A DNA stretch of 64,000 nucleotides from Alsobacter metallidurans (GTDB taxonomy: Bacteria > Pseudomonadota > Alphaproteobacteria > Rhizobiales > Beijerinckiaceae). The notes beneath the pieces are model-generated. The model saw nothing but the letters and a program-made list of their open reading frames with translations. It was not told the origin of the DNA and ran no database searches. Positions 33,533 through 42,322 of the stretch are shown here, piece by piece. Location of the stretch: contig NZ_BMES01000002.1 of the NCBI RefSeq assembly GCF_014636935.1, forward strand, positions 2,167,148 through 2,231,147. The letters are read 5' to 3'. Numbering within the stretch: position 1 is the first letter of the stretch; every line of letters starts with the position of its first letter. The position numbers were made by a program, and so were the translations under genes.

Positions 33533-34474
33533 CTATTCCGGCTGGAAATCGAACAGCGCCGTATCCGGCGCGCTGGTGTTGTGCTTGGACGCGACCCCAC
33601 GGCCAAGCCAGAAGTCATGCGCCCGGCCGGAGCGGAATTCCATCACGGGCTTTTGCCGCCAGCCTTTGTCGGAGGGCGCGCGCCACGCGACCTGCGACGA
33701 GTCCGCGTTCACGTCCGTCACATACATCGACCGGACGGCAGCGAAAGGCTTGCGCTTCACCGGATTTTCGAACGTGACCTCGACGGCGGTGGCTTGTTCG
33801 GAAAGGCTGGCGACGCGCACGCTCGCCTGCCCGCCGGCCGGGAAAGTGAGATCGAAGGTCTTGGACTTCGGCGTGAAGCGGATCGACTGGATCGCCACAT
33901 AGGGGCGCTCCTTTTCGTCGATCTGGCCGATCAGCACGGAGGTTCCGTACGCCACCTCGTCCAGCCGCGCCGGCGGCAGCGGCCGCAGGCGCCAGTAGCC
34001 GTCCAGCGGATAGAGCACGAGATGCTCGTAAGGGCCGCGCGGCGTCTTGCTGAAGAGCTGCAGGAGGTAGATCGCCTTCTCCTCGCGATCGCCCACCCGC
34101 ACCGGCACGTCGCCCTTGCGCCAGAACTCCGAGTGCCGGTAGCCGACGAGCTGCATCGCGTCATCCTCGAAGAGGACGATGCGCTCCACCTTGTCTTCCG
34201 GCCCGGGCGGCTGGTCCTTGATGGTGCAGTTCGTGAAGTCCGGGGCCCGGCTGTCCTGCACGATGGAGCCGATCACGGCCGGCGCACGGGCCTCCACGCG
34301 GAAGTGGCGCACCTTGGGGTTCTGGAAGGTGAGGTAGACGTTGTCGTCCTCGGCGCAGAGCGTCGGAACGGTTTTGTTGCGCACGTCCACGCTCAGCGGC
34401 TGCTGGGCTTGCGCCGGGACTGTGACCACCAGCGCGAGGGTGGCGAGAACGAAGGATGAGGCTGTCAGGCGCAT
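33533..34474 (-). CDS. Exported protein of unknown function
   Basis: A 313-residue protein with a signal peptide (MRLTASSFVLATLALVVTVP, cleavage after AQAQ near residue 24). The mature part looks beta-rich (alternating hydrophobic strands, e.g. RHFRVEARAPAVIGSIVQDS) with three Cys, including LCAEDDNVYLTF and FTNCTIKDQPPG, which might form one disulfide. I have a faint memory of homologues in Bradyrhizobium and Rhodopseudomonas, but no function. It is probably periplasmic. ATG 34474 is chosen because the signal peptide begins there. Confidence 0.7.
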   Translation of the reverse strand: MRLTASSFVLATLALVVTVPAQAQQPLSVDVRNKTVPTLCAEDDNVYLTFQNPKVRHFRVEARAPAVIGSIVQDSRAPDFTNCTIKDQPPGPEDKVERIVLFEDDAMQLVGYRHSEFWRKGDVPVRVGDREEKAIYLLQLFSKTPRGPYEHLVLYPLDGYWRLRPLPPARLDEVAYGTSVLIGQIDEKERPYVAIQSIRFTPKSKTFDLTFPAGGQASVRVASLSEQATAVEVTFENPVKRKPFAAVRSMYVTDVNADSSQVAWRAPSDKGWRQKPVMEFRSGRAHDFWLGRGVASKHNTSAPDTALFDFQPE

Positions 34475-34536
34475 GGCGGTCCGATGATGGTAGGTGACGT
34501 GAGCTTGCCGTCTGGCATTTCGCTGCCCCTCTCCAC

Positions 34537-34614
34537 CGTCATCCCCGGGCTTGACCCGGGGACCCACGCATTGGAGTCCGGCGTGGATGGCCGGGACAGG
34601 CCCGGCCAGGACGG
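34537..34614. repeat. Palindromic intergenic repeat, family B, copy 3
   Basis: CGTCATCCCCGGGCTTGACC ... GGCCGGGACAGGCCCGGCC ... ACGG. It closely matches 6931-7008 over its whole length. It lies between two minus-strand genes. Confidence 0.8.
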
Positions 34615-34639
34615 TTGATAGGGCGGCGCTCAGACCAGA

Positions 34640-35824
34640 TCAGGCCGGCTTGTTCTGCTCCAGGAACTCGCCCATCCGCGCCAGCGCCTTGCGGATGTTC
34701 TCCGTCGAGTTGGCGTAGCTGAGCCGGATATAGCCTTCGCCATGAACGCCGAAGTCCGGGCCGCCGATGGTCGCGACCCCGGCCTTCTCGAGCAACGCGG
34801 AAGCGAGCGGCTTGGCCTTCCAGCCCGTCTGGGCGATGTTCGGGAAGGCGTAGAACGCGCCTTTCGGCGTCACGGCCGAGACGCCCGGCAGAGCGTTGAG
34901 CCCTTCCACCACCACGCGCCGGCGGCGGTCGAACTCGGCCACCATGTCGCGCACCGCGTCCTGCGGCCCGGTGAGCGCCGCCAGCCCGGCATACTGCGCC
35001 GAGGCGTTCACGCAGGAATAGGAGTTCACCGCGAGCTTGCGGGCCGCCTCGTAGAGCGGCTTCGGCCACACCGAGTAGCCCATGCGCCAGCCGGTCATCG
35101 CGTAGGTCTTGGACCAGCCGTCGAGCAGGATCAGGCGGTCGCGGATCTCCGGATAGGCCAGCAACGTCTGGTGCTCCAGCCCGTCATAGGTCATCTGGGC
35201 GTAGATCTCGTCCGACATGATCGCGACGTCCGGGAACCGGGCCAGGCCGGCCACGAGCTTGTCGATCTCGGCCTTGGGGGTGACGCCGCCGGTCGGATTG
35301 GCGGGCGAGTTGAGGATCAGCAGACGCGTCCTGGGCGTGATCAGCCCCAGCGTCTCCTCGGCCGAGAAGGCGAAGCCGTTGCTCTCGCGCATCGGCACCG
35401 GCACCGGCTTGGCGCCCGTGAACTCGATCATCGAGCGGTAGATCGGGAAGCCGGGGTCCGGATACAGGATCTCGGCGCCGGGCTCGCCGAACATCAGGAT
35501 GGCCATGAACATCGTGACCTTGCCGCCCGGCACGATCAGCACCGAGTCCGGCGAGACGTCGACGCCAAAGCGCTTGTGCAGGTCGGCCGACACGGCCTCG
35601 CGCAGCGGCTTGATCCCGGTCGCGGGCGTGTAGCCGTGGTGCCCGTCGCGCAGCGCCTTGATGGCGGCCTCGACGATGTGCTCCGGCGTGCGGAAATCCG
35701 GCTGGCCGATGCCCAGGTTGATGATGTCGCGCCCCTGCGCGGCGAGGTCGGTGGCCCGCGCCAGCACCGCGAAGGCGTTCTCCTCGCCGATGCGGCCAAA
35801 AGCGTCCGTGATGTGCAGGGTCAT
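34640..35824 (-). CDS. Class I/II pyridoxal-phosphate aminotransferase
   Basis: A 394-residue fold-type I aminotransferase of the aspartate aminotransferase group. Signatures: INLGIGQPDFRTPEHIVEAA, GHHGYTPATGIKPLREAVS, ILNSPANPTGGV, ASP/Tyr pair in MSDEIYAQMTYDG, and the PLP lysine in DGWSKTYAMTGWRMGY (about residue 235). The C-terminus GEGYIRLSYANSTENI contains the substrate-carboxylate Arg. Amino-acid specificity is not readable. ATG 35824 begins at the first conserved residue. Confidence 0.92.
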   Translation of the reverse strand: MTLHITDAFGRIGEENAFAVLARATDLAAQGRDIINLGIGQPDFRTPEHIVEAAIKALRDGHHGYTPATGIKPLREAVSADLHKRFGVDVSPDSVLIVPGGKVTMFMAILMFGEPGAEILYPDPGFPIYRSMIEFTGAKPVPVPMRESNGFAFSAEETLGLITPRTRLLILNSPANPTGGVTPKAEIDKLVAGLARFPDVAIMSDEIYAQMTYDGLEHQTLLAYPEIRDRLILLDGWSKTYAMTGWRMGYSVWPKPLYEAARKLAVNSYSCVNASAQYAGLAALTGPQDAVRDMVAEFDRRRRVVVEGLNALPGVSAVTPKGAFYAFPNIAQTGWKAKPLASALLEKAGVATIGGPDFGVHGEGYIRLSYANSTENIRKALARMGEFLEQNKPA

Positions 35825-35935
35825 CGGCGTTGTCTCCCCCGTTGCGCGTCTTGTCACAAGCCTGCGCGTGCATGCATCACCACGACGCCAAGCGCAACAG
35901 TGCGCACACAGCCCCTGCGCGTCAGCCGCATGCAT

Positions 35936-35978
35936 CCGTCGTTGATTTCCGTGCGCATTTGGGGCGATGCTGCCGCCG
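35936..35978 (+). promoter_or_regulatory. Promoter element of the IlvD/Edd gene, shared with the sugar ABC operon
   Basis: CCGTCGTTGATTTCCGTGC (35936-35954) matches 43416-43434 at 18 of 19 positions; both are followed 11-12 bases later by GATGC(T)GCCGCC. TTGATT reads as a -35. An imperfect CG-centred inverted repeat TCAAATCGGTTCGA follows at 35982-35995, a possible LacI-type site. Confidence 0.55.
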
Positions 35979-36043
35979 AAATCAAATCGGTTCGATCGGC
36001 GTCTGCAGCCGGTTGAACACGCAAAGTCATGGGAGTAGACGCG

Positions 36044-37972
36044 ATGGCGGGCGACAATGGCCACAAGGGCAACGGCACGGGCGGCGCGCCGCTCTCCGAG
36101 GAGCCGCGCAACGGCGCGCATGCGCCCGTCAGGCACGACCAGTCCGTCACCACCGACGACGTGCCGGCCGAATCCGTGATGGAAGGCGCCAAGCGCCGCC
36201 TCCGGTCGCAGCTCTGGTTCGACAATCCCGAGAACCCCGGCATGACGGCGCTCTATCTCGAGCGCTACCTGAATTTCGGCCTGACCCGCGAGGAGCTGAT
36301 GTCGGGCAAGCCGATCATCGGCATCGCGCAGACGGGCTCAGACCTGTCGCCCTGCAACCGCCACCACCTGGACCTCGCCAAGCGCGTCCGCGAGGGCATC
36401 ACGGCGGCGGGCGGCGTCGCCTTCGAGTTCCCGGTGCATCCCATCCAGGAAACCGGCAAGCGCCCCACCGCGTCGCTGGACCGCAACCTCGCTTATCTCG
36501 GCCTCGTCGAGATCCTCTACGGCTACCCGCTCGACGGCGTCGTGCTGACCACCGGCTGCGACAAGACCACGCCGGCCTGCATCATGGCGGCCGCCACGGT
36601 GAACATCCCGTCGATCGTGCTCTCGGGCGGCCCGATGCTGAACGGCTGGTGGAAGGGCGAGCGCTCGGGCTCCGGCACCATCGTGTGGCAGTCGCGGGAG
36701 CGCCTCGCCACGGGCGAGATCGGCTATGAGGAGTTCATGGACATCGTGGCCTCGTCCGCCCCGTCGGTCGGCCACTGCAACACCATGGGCACCGCCTCGA
36801 CGATGAACTCGCTGGCCGAGTCGCTCGGCATGAGCCTGCCGGGCTGCGCCGCCATCCCGGCGCCTTATCGCGAGCGCGGGCAGATCTCCTATGAGACCGG
36901 CAAGCGCATCGTCGACATGGTGTGGGAGGACCTGAAGCCCTCCGACATCCTCACCCGCGAGGCGTTCGAGAACACCATCGTGGTGAACTCGGCCATCGGC
37001 GGCTCCACCAACGCGCCCATCCACATCAACGCCATCGCGCGCCACATCGGCGTCGAGCTCGACGTGTTCGACTGGCAGAAATACGGCCTCGAAGTGCCGC
37101 TGCTCGTGAACCTGCAGCCGGCCGGCTACTATCTCGGCGAGGAATACCACCGCGCCGGCGGCGTCCCGGCGGTCGTGAACGAGCTCATGAAGAAGGGCCT
37201 CATCCACGAAGGCGCCCTGACGGTGAACGGCAAGAGCATCGGCGACAACTGCCGCAACACCACCGTGCAGGACACGGACGTGATCTACCCGATCGAGAAG
37301 CCCATGCGGGTCAACGCCGGCTTCGTGGTGCTGAAGGGCAACCTCTTCGACAACGCCGTGATGAAGACCAGCGTGATCTCGGAGGAGTTCCGCAACCGCT
37401 ACCTGTCGAACCCGAACGATCCCGAGGCCTTCGAGGGGCGCGCCATCGTGTTCGATGGGCCGGAGGACTACCACCACCGCATCGAGGACCCGGCGCTCGA
37501 GATCGACGAGAACTGCATGCTATTCATGCGCGGCGCCGGGGCCATCGGCTATCCGGGCGCGGCCGAGGTCGTGAACATGCAGCCACCGGCGGCGCTGATC
37601 AAGAAGGGCGTTCATGCCCTGCCCTGCATCGGCGACGGCCGCCAGTCCGGCACCTCGGGCTCGCCCTCGATCCTGAACGCCTCGCCCGAGGCGGCGGCCG
37701 GCGGCGGGCTCGCGATCCTGAAGACCGGCGACCGGGTCCGCATCGACCTGCGCAAGGGCACGGCCGACATCCTGATCTCGGCCGAGGAGCTGAACCAGCG
37801 CCGCGCCGACCTGCAGGCCCATGGCGGCTACAAGTCGCCGGCCAGCCAGACCCCCTGGCAGGAGATCCAGCGCGGCATGGTCGACCAGCTCGGCTCCGGC
37901 ATGGTGCTGAAGCCGGCCGTGAAGTACCAAAAGGTCGCCCAGTCGATGGGCGTGCCGCGCGACAACCACTGA
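36044..37972 (+). CDS. IlvD/Edd-family sugar-acid dehydratase
   Basis: A 642-residue Fe-S dehydratase that removes water from a sugar acid to give a 2-keto-3-deoxy acid. The cluster and Mg cysteines are in [20 protein letters not shown] and [11 protein letters not shown]; the C-terminal [20 protein letters not shown] matches the xylonate/arabonate dehydratase branch rather than IlvD proper. The N-terminus has a 45-residue polar extension. ATG 36044 follows GGGAG by eight bases; ATG 36029 is an alternative. Neighbouring SDR, DenD-like and LtnD-like genes point to sugar-acid catabolism; the exact substrate is unknown. Confidence 0.88.
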   Translation: MAGDNGHKGNGTGGAPLSEEPRNGAHAPVRHDQSVTTDDVPAESVMEGAKRRLRSQLWFDNPENPGMTALYLERYLNFGLTREELMSGKPIIGIAQTGSDLSPCNRHHLDLAKRVREGITAAGGVAFEFPVHPIQETGKRPTASLDRNLAYLGLVEILYGYPLDGVVLTTGCDKTTPACIMAAATVNIPSIVLSGGPMLNGWWKGERSGSGTIVWQSRERLATGEIGYEEFMDIVASSAPSVGHCNTMGTASTMNSLAESLGMSLPGCAAIPAPYRERGQISYETGKRIVDMVWEDLKPSDILTREAFENTIVVNSAIGGSTNAPIHINAIARHIGVELDVFDWQKYGLEVPLLVNLQPAGYYLGEEYHRAGGVPAVVNELMKKGLIHEGALTVNGKSIGDNCRNTTVQDTDVIYPIEKPMRVNAGFVVLKGNLFDNAVMKTSVISEEFRNRYLSNPNDPEAFEGRAIVFDGPEDYHHRIEDPALEIDENCMLFMRGAGAIGYPGAAEVVNMQPPAALIKKGVHALPCIGDGRQSGTSGSPSILNASPEAAAGGGLAILKTGDRVRIDLRKGTADILISAEELNQRRADLQAHGGYKSPASQTPWQEIQRGMVDQLGSGMVLKPAVKYQKVAQSMGVPRDNH

Positions 37973-37987
37973 GGCGGCCGGTCGCCG

Positions 37988-38116
37988 CCCTCTCCCGCAT
38001 GGCGGGAGAGGGGCAGGGGTGAGGATTGTCGTACCGCAGCATGTTGTTGCGCCTGCGCTCTCCTATCACCGCTGCAAATGCAGCCTCCCCCGCCACCCTC
38101 ACCCCTGCCCTCTCCC
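37988..38116. repeat. Inverted repeats between the dehydratase and acetyltransferase genes
   Basis: CCCTCTCCCGC/GCGGGAGAGGG forms a first hairpin. GGGAGAGGGGCAGGGGTGAGG (38004-38024 region) also pairs, with one bulge, with CCTCACCCCTGCCCTCTCCC (38097-38116) 72 bases on. Related CCCTCACCC/GAGAGGG elements occur near 41.3 and 52.8 kb. Confidence 0.6.
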
Positions 38117-38144
38117 CTCGCCGGAAGAGGGAGAGACCGGGCCC

Positions 38145-38870
38145 ATGCACCAGCCAGCCTCAGTCACCGCGCCCGCCTCGGGCCTGCCGATCGGCCCCGA
38201 GGTGGACACGCATGCCGCGCCCCGCCCCGAGCGTCGCACGCTCGCCGGGCGTTTCGTCGATCTGGTCCCGCTCGATCCCGCGGCGCACGCGCCGTCGCTT
38301 TGGGCCGAGTCCCACGGGCAGACCAGGGACGCGATCTGGCAATATCTGTTCGAGCCGCCGTTCCCGGATTTCAACAGCTTCAAGGCTCATCTGGAGCGCA
38401 AGGCCGCGTCCGAGGACCCGCTGTTTTTCGCCATCGTCGACAAGGCGACCGGCAAGGCGGTCGGCTACGAGACGCTGATGCGGATCGATGCGGCGCACCG
38501 CGTCATCGAGGTCGGCAACATCATGTACGGCGCGAGCCTGCAGCGCACGCCCGGCGCCACCGAGGCGCAGTACCTGCTGGCCCGCTACGTCTTCGATGAC
38601 CTCGGCTACCGCCGCTTCGAGTGGAAGTGCAACGCCCTGAACGCCCCGTCCCGCCGCGCCGCAGAGCGCTTCGGCTTCACGTTCGAGGGTGTGTTCCGGC
38701 AGCACATGATCGTGCAGGGGCGCAACCGCGACACGGCCTGGTTCTCGATGCTCGACAGCGAGTGGCCCTCCCGCAAGGCCGCGTTCGAGCGCTGGCTGGC
38801 GCCGGAGAACTTCGATGCGGAGGGTCGGCAGCGCCATAGCCTCGCTGCGCTGCGAGGACCCGGCGCATGA
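38145..38870 (+). CDS. RimJ/RimL-type GNAT acetyltransferase
   Basis: A 241-residue acetyltransferase (Acetyltransf_3). Blocks: RTLAGRFVDLVPLDPAAHAP, IWQYLFEPPFPDFNSFKAHL, FFAIVDKATGKAVGYETLMR, then GYRRFEWKCNALNAPSRRAA and ERFGFTFEGVFRQHMI. This layout matches the ribosomal-protein-like or small-molecule GNATs that precede aldehyde or sugar genes in rhizobia. ATG 38145 follows GGGAGAG. The stop overlaps the next start by four bases (ATGA), so the two acetyltransferases are coupled. Confidence 0.85.
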   Translation: MHQPASVTAPASGLPIGPEVDTHAAPRPERRTLAGRFVDLVPLDPAAHAPSLWAESHGQTRDAIWQYLFEPPFPDFNSFKAHLERKAASEDPLFFAIVDKATGKAVGYETLMRIDAAHRVIEVGNIMYGASLQRTPGATEAQYLLARYVFDDLGYRRFEWKCNALNAPSRRAAERFGFTFEGVFRQHMIVQGRNRDTAWFSMLDSEWPSRKAAFERWLAPENFDAEGRQRHSLAALRGPGA

Positions 38871-39325
38871 ACGATCTCGCCGGCATGCGGCGCGGGACGT
38901 CGGACGATCTGAAAGCGCTCGTCGCGCTGCAGCACGCCGCCTATGCGCCGAACCGGGCCTTGCTCGGCGTCGAGCCGATCCCGCTTCAGGCTGACTACGC
39001 GGCGGTGCTGCGCGACTGGGAGGTCTGGCTGCTCGACGGTACCGACAGCCTCGCCGGCGCGCTCATCGTCGAGCCTCGCGCGGACGACCTGCTGATCTGG
39101 AGCGTCGCCGCCAATCCGGCCGCACAGCGCGGCGGAACCGGCAATCGGATGCTCGCGGCCGCCGAGGAGCGCGCCCAGCAGCTCGGCCGCAAGGCCATCC
39201 GCCTCTACACCGGCCAGGCGCTGACCCACAACGTGGCCTGGTACAGCCGCAAGGGCTACCGGGTCGAAAGTGTCGAGCAGATGCCCGACCGCGCCATCGT
39301 CCACATGGTCAAGACCCACTTCTAG
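38867..39325 (+). CDS. GNAT-family acetyltransferase
   Basis: A 152-residue single-domain GNAT: RRGTSDDLKALVALQHAAYA at the start, SVAANPAAQRGGTGNRMLAA as the acetyl-CoA loop, and LTHNVAWYSRKGYRVESVEQ in the C-terminal strand. The start ATG overlaps the preceding stop. An SDR gene follows 19 bases later, so the dehydratase-to-denD genes may be one transcript interrupted by repeats. Confidence 0.85.
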   Translation: MNDLAGMRRGTSDDLKALVALQHAAYAPNRALLGVEPIPLQADYAAVLRDWEVWLLDGTDSLAGALIVEPRADDLLIWSVAANPAAQRGGTGNRMLAAAEERAQQLGRKAIRLYTGQALTHNVAWYSRKGYRVESVEQMPDRAIVHMVKTHF

Positions 39326-39344
39326 AACTGAGGGAGAGAACGCA

Positions 39345-40091
39345 ATGGCCAAGAGGCTGCAGGGCAAGGTCGCGGTCGTCACCGCCGCCGGACAGGGCAT
39401 CGGGCGCGCGATCGCGGAGGCCTATGTGGCCGAAGGCGCCACCGTGTGGGCGACCGACCTCGACGTCGCCAAGCTGGACGGGCTCGCCCGCGCCAAGCGC
39501 CGCAAGCTGGACGTGCTCTCCAACAAGCAGGTCGCGAACTTCGCCGAGAAGGTCGGCCCCATCGACATCCTGTGCAACGCCGCCGGCTACGTGCACCACG
39601 GCACCATCCTCGAATGCGACGACAAGGCCTGGGATTTCTCGTTCGACCTCAACGTCCGGTCCATGCACCGGCTGATCAAGGCCTTCCTGCCCGGCATGCT
39701 CGAGAAGGGCGCCGGCTCCATCGTCAACATCGCGTCGGGCGCGGGCTCGGTGCGCGGCATCCCGAACCGCTATGTCTATGGAACCACCAAGGCGGCCGTG
39801 ATCGGCCTCACCAAGGCGGTGGCGGCCGACTTCATCCGCAAGGGCGTCCGCGCCAACGCGATCTGCCCGGGCACCATCGAGAGCCCCTCGCTGGACCAGC
39901 GCATCGAGACGCTCGCGAAGGAAACCAAGCAGCCGGTCGAGAAGGTCCGGCAGGCCTTCGTCGACCGCCAGCCGATCGGCCGCCTCGGCAAGCCCGAGGA
40001 GATCGCCGCCATGGCGGTGTACCTCGCCGGCGACGAGAGCGCCTACACGACGGGGCAGATCTTCCTGGTGGATGGCGGTTTCGCGCTTTGA
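39345..40091 (+). CDS. SDR oxidoreductase, 2-keto-3-deoxy-L-fuconate dehydrogenase-like
   Basis: A 248-residue short-chain dehydrogenase. It has the NAD site TAAGQGIGRAIAEAY (about 13-27), NAAGYVHHGTIL, catalytic Ser in NIASGAGSVRG, the YGTTK catalytic pair, and the C-terminal DRQPIGRLGKPEEIAAMAVY. As I recall, it resembles the 2-keto-3-deoxy-L-fuconate dehydrogenase of Xanthomonas and the BDH2/DHRS6 group. That would place it one step after an IlvD-type dehydratase. Actual stereochemistry of the substrate is not readable. ATG 39345 follows AGGGAGA. Confidence 0.85.
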   Translation: MAKRLQGKVAVVTAAGQGIGRAIAEAYVAEGATVWATDLDVAKLDGLARAKRRKLDVLSNKQVANFAEKVGPIDILCNAAGYVHHGTILECDDKAWDFSFDLNVRSMHRLIKAFLPGMLEKGAGSIVNIASGAGSVRGIPNRYVYGTTKAAVIGLTKAVAADFIRKGVRANAICPGTIESPSLDQRIETLAKETKQPVEKVRQAFVDRQPIGRLGKPEEIAAMAVYLAGDESAYTTGQIFLVDGGFAL

Positions 40092-40102
40092 CCAGCTCGG
40101 TC

Positions 40103-40183
40103 GTCATTGCGAGCGATGCGAAGCAATCCAGTCTAGCGTCCGGCCTTCAGGCTGGATTGCTTCGCCTCCGGCTCGCAATCACG
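40103..40183. repeat. Palindromic intergenic repeat, family A, copy 2
   Basis: GTCATTGCGAGCGATGCGAAG and CAATCCAGTCTAG on the left pair with CTGGATTGCTTCG and GAGC-CGCAATCAC on the right. Same family as 742-830 and 49077-49157. It sits between the SDR and denD genes. Confidence 0.85.
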
Positions 40184-40223
40184 GCGTAGATCACCGCGAC
40201 AAGAAAACACGGGAGGAACCCCC

Positions 40224-41216
40224 ATGCACATCCTCATCATCGGCGCCGCCGGCATGGTCGGCCGCAAGCTCACCGAGCGGCTGGTGCGCGACGGCAAGCT
40301 GGCCGGCAAGGCCATCACCAAGGCGACCCTGCACGACGTGATCGAGCCCACGGCTCCGGCGAACGCGCCCTTTGCGGTGACCACGCTGGCGTCGGACTTC
40401 TCCCTCCCGGGCGAGGCCGAGAAGCTCGTGGCGGACAAGCCCGACATCGTCTTCCACCTGGCCGCCATCGTGTCCGGCGAAGCCGAGCAGGAATTCGACA
40501 AGGGCTACCGCATCAATCTCACCGGCAGCTGGAACCTGTTCGAGGCCATCCGCCAGCTCAACATGGGAAGCGCCGGCGCCTACAAGCCGCGCGTGGTGTT
40601 CACCTCGTCCATCGCGGTGTTCGGCGCGCCGTTCCCGGACAAGATCACGGACGAGTTCTTCACCACGCCGCTCACCTCCTACGGGACGCAGAAGGCCGTC
40701 GGCGAGTTGCTGTTGGCCGACTACACCCGCAAGGGCTTCCTGGACGGCGTCGGCATCCGCCTGCCCACCATCTGCGTGCGGCCGGGCAAGCCCAACAAGG
40801 CCGCGTCGGGCTTCTTCTCCAACATCATCCGCGAGCCGCTGGCCGGCCAAGAGGCGGTGCTGCCGGTGTCGGAGGACGTGCGCCACTGGCACGCCTCGCC
40901 GCGCTCGGCCGTGGGCTTCCTGGTGCACGCCGCCGAGATCGACGGCGCGAAGATCGGTCCTCGCCGCAACCTGAGCATGCCGGGCTTGTCCTGCACGGTC
41001 GGCGAGCAGATCGAGGCGTTGCGGCGGGTCGCGGGCGACAAGGTCGTGGCCAGGATCAAGCGCGAGCCGGACGAGGCGATCAACAAGATCGTGTCCGGCT
41101 GGGCGCGGGAGCTGGACCCCAGCCGCGCGGTGGCGCTGGGCTTCAAGGCCGAAAGCAGCTTCGACGAGATCATCCGCGTGCATATCGAGGATGAGCTCGG
41201 CGGCAAGATCGCCTGA
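40224..41216 (+). CDS. denD: DenD-like NAD-dependent tetronate (D-erythronate) dehydrogenase
   Basis: A 330-residue extended SDR/epimerase-fold protein. The NAD motif is IIGAAGMVGRKLTERL; the family block DIVFHLAAIVSGEAEQEFDK is typical of DenD; the catalytic pair is in SYGTQKAVGELLL; RLPTICVRPGKPNKAASGFF and WHASPRSAVGFLVHAA follow. DenD oxidises D-erythronate to 2-keto-D-erythronate. The kinase OtnK and aldolase OtnC needed downstream are not in the window. ATG 40224 follows GGGAGGA. Confidence 0.85.
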   Translation: MHILIIGAAGMVGRKLTERLVRDGKLAGKAITKATLHDVIEPTAPANAPFAVTTLASDFSLPGEAEKLVADKPDIVFHLAAIVSGEAEQEFDKGYRINLTGSWNLFEAIRQLNMGSAGAYKPRVVFTSSIAVFGAPFPDKITDEFFTTPLTSYGTQKAVGELLLADYTRKGFLDGVGIRLPTICVRPGKPNKAASGFFSNIIREPLAGQEAVLPVSEDVRHWHASPRSAVGFLVHAAEIDGAKIGPRRNLSMPGLSCTVGEQIEALRRVAGDKVVARIKREPDEAINKIVSGWARELDPSRAVALGFKAESSFDEIIRVHIEDELGGKIA

Positions 41217-41228
41217 GCGGCAGCGCGG

Positions 41229-41355
41229 CCTCCCTCTCCCTGGAACAGGGAGAGGGCTGGGGTAAGGGCGGAGCCGCAAGGCTCCAGAGTTGACGGAGTG
41301 AGCTCCAGGCCGAAGGCCCTCACCCTGTCCCTGTCCCCCTGCCGGGGAGAGGGGA
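41229..41355. repeat. CCCTCTCC/GAGAGGG repeat between denD and the AprI-like gene
   Basis: CCCTCTCCCTGGAACAGGGAG and later CCCTCACCCTGTCCCTGTCC with CCGGGGAGAGGGG are the same kind of C/G-tract inverted elements as at 37988-38116 and 52715-52823. They separate convergent genes. Confidence 0.55.
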
Positions 41356-41367
41356 CGCTCACGGCCT

Positions 41368-42201
41368 TTACTGCTTCTTCAAGAACAGCTGCGCGCCGCT
41401 GGGCGGGTCTTTCTGCCAGCCGCCGTCCGGCATCACCGAGAAGCCCTGCTCGTGGCCCTTTTTGGCGACGAGGTAGAGACGGCCGTTGCCGGTGTGCCAG
41501 GCGATGGGCTCGAAGATCTTCAGGCCCGAGTCGATGCAGCCGCCCGAGAGCTGCGCGCCGTAGAGGCCGGCCTTGCGGGCCGGCTTCATCGTGAGATCGA
41601 TCGAGCAAAGCGGCTTGTTCTTTTCGCGCGCCACCCCGTAGAGGCCCGCGAGGCTCTGGGGCGTCACGTTGGCGGACACGGAGGCGGGCGGCGGAGGCGG
41701 CGGCGGCACGCCGGCGCCTGCCTTGAAAGCGGGCGTGGCGGCCGGGCCCGTGGCGGCCCGCGCCGGCTCGGCCGCAGGCGCACGCGCGGCGCCGACCGGC
41801 TTCAGCGTCAGGCCGTCCGCGGACGCCACGTAGCCGGGGCCGGACGCATCGCGCTCAAACGTCACCAGCACCTTCCCGGCCGAATCCACGATGGTGACGA
41901 CCGATCCGCTCAGGTTCCAGCCGGCCGCCTGCGCGAGCAGCGGCAGCGCCACCCGGCACGCCGGCGGCGAGCCGAGCTGGTAGCCATGGAGGCCGCTCTC
42001 CGACCCCAGATGCACCCGGCAATTGCGTGCGGTCTTTGGATTCGACAATTCCCAGGTGCCGGACATCACGGCGACGCCGTTCGCCTGTGCGCTGGCCCGC
42101 GCCGGCAGCAGGAGCGATCCACACGCCGCCAGCAAGGCAAGCGTCGACGCCAGCAGCGCCCGACGCCTTGCCGTCCCGTTCACAACCGCCGTCATCCGCA
42201 T
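41368..42201 (-). CDS. Exported protein with two AprI/Inh-like domains
   Basis: A 277-residue protein with an N-terminal signal (RRALLASTLALLAACGSLLL, to about ASAQA). Two beta-barrel units resemble the AprI/Inh metalloprotease inhibitor domain: the first about 45-140 (SGTWELSNPKTARNCRVHLG) and the second about 180-277 (LAGLYGVAREKNKPLCSIDL, SGGCIDSGLKIFEPI). Each has the conserved Cys pair. A Pro-rich linker (GVPPPPPPPASV) joins them. Inhibition of a secreted serralysin-type protease is the family role; none is in the window. Of three near ATGs, 42201 has GGGAG at the right distance. Confidence 0.8.
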   Translation of the reverse strand: MRMTAVVNGTARRRALLASTLALLAACGSLLLPARASAQANGVAVMSGTWELSNPKTARNCRVHLGSESGLHGYQLGSPPACRVALPLLAQAAGWNLSGSVVTIVDSAGKVLVTFERDASGPGYVASADGLTLKPVGAARAPAAEPARAATGPAATPAFKAGAGVPPPPPPPASVSANVTPQSLAGLYGVAREKNKPLCSIDLTMKPARKAGLYGAQLSGGCIDSGLKIFEPIAWHTGNGRLYLVAKKGHEQGFSVMPDGGWQKDPPSGAQLFLKKQ

Positions 42202-42322
42202 CCGCATCACTCCCAGCCGCGCCTCAGCCTCTTCTTGCCATGTACCCGTTAAACAGGTCGCGCTCAATCCGACAAGGATCGAGCGCAACAGGGATCAGGC
42301 GGGAAATGCGGACCGCGAGGCC

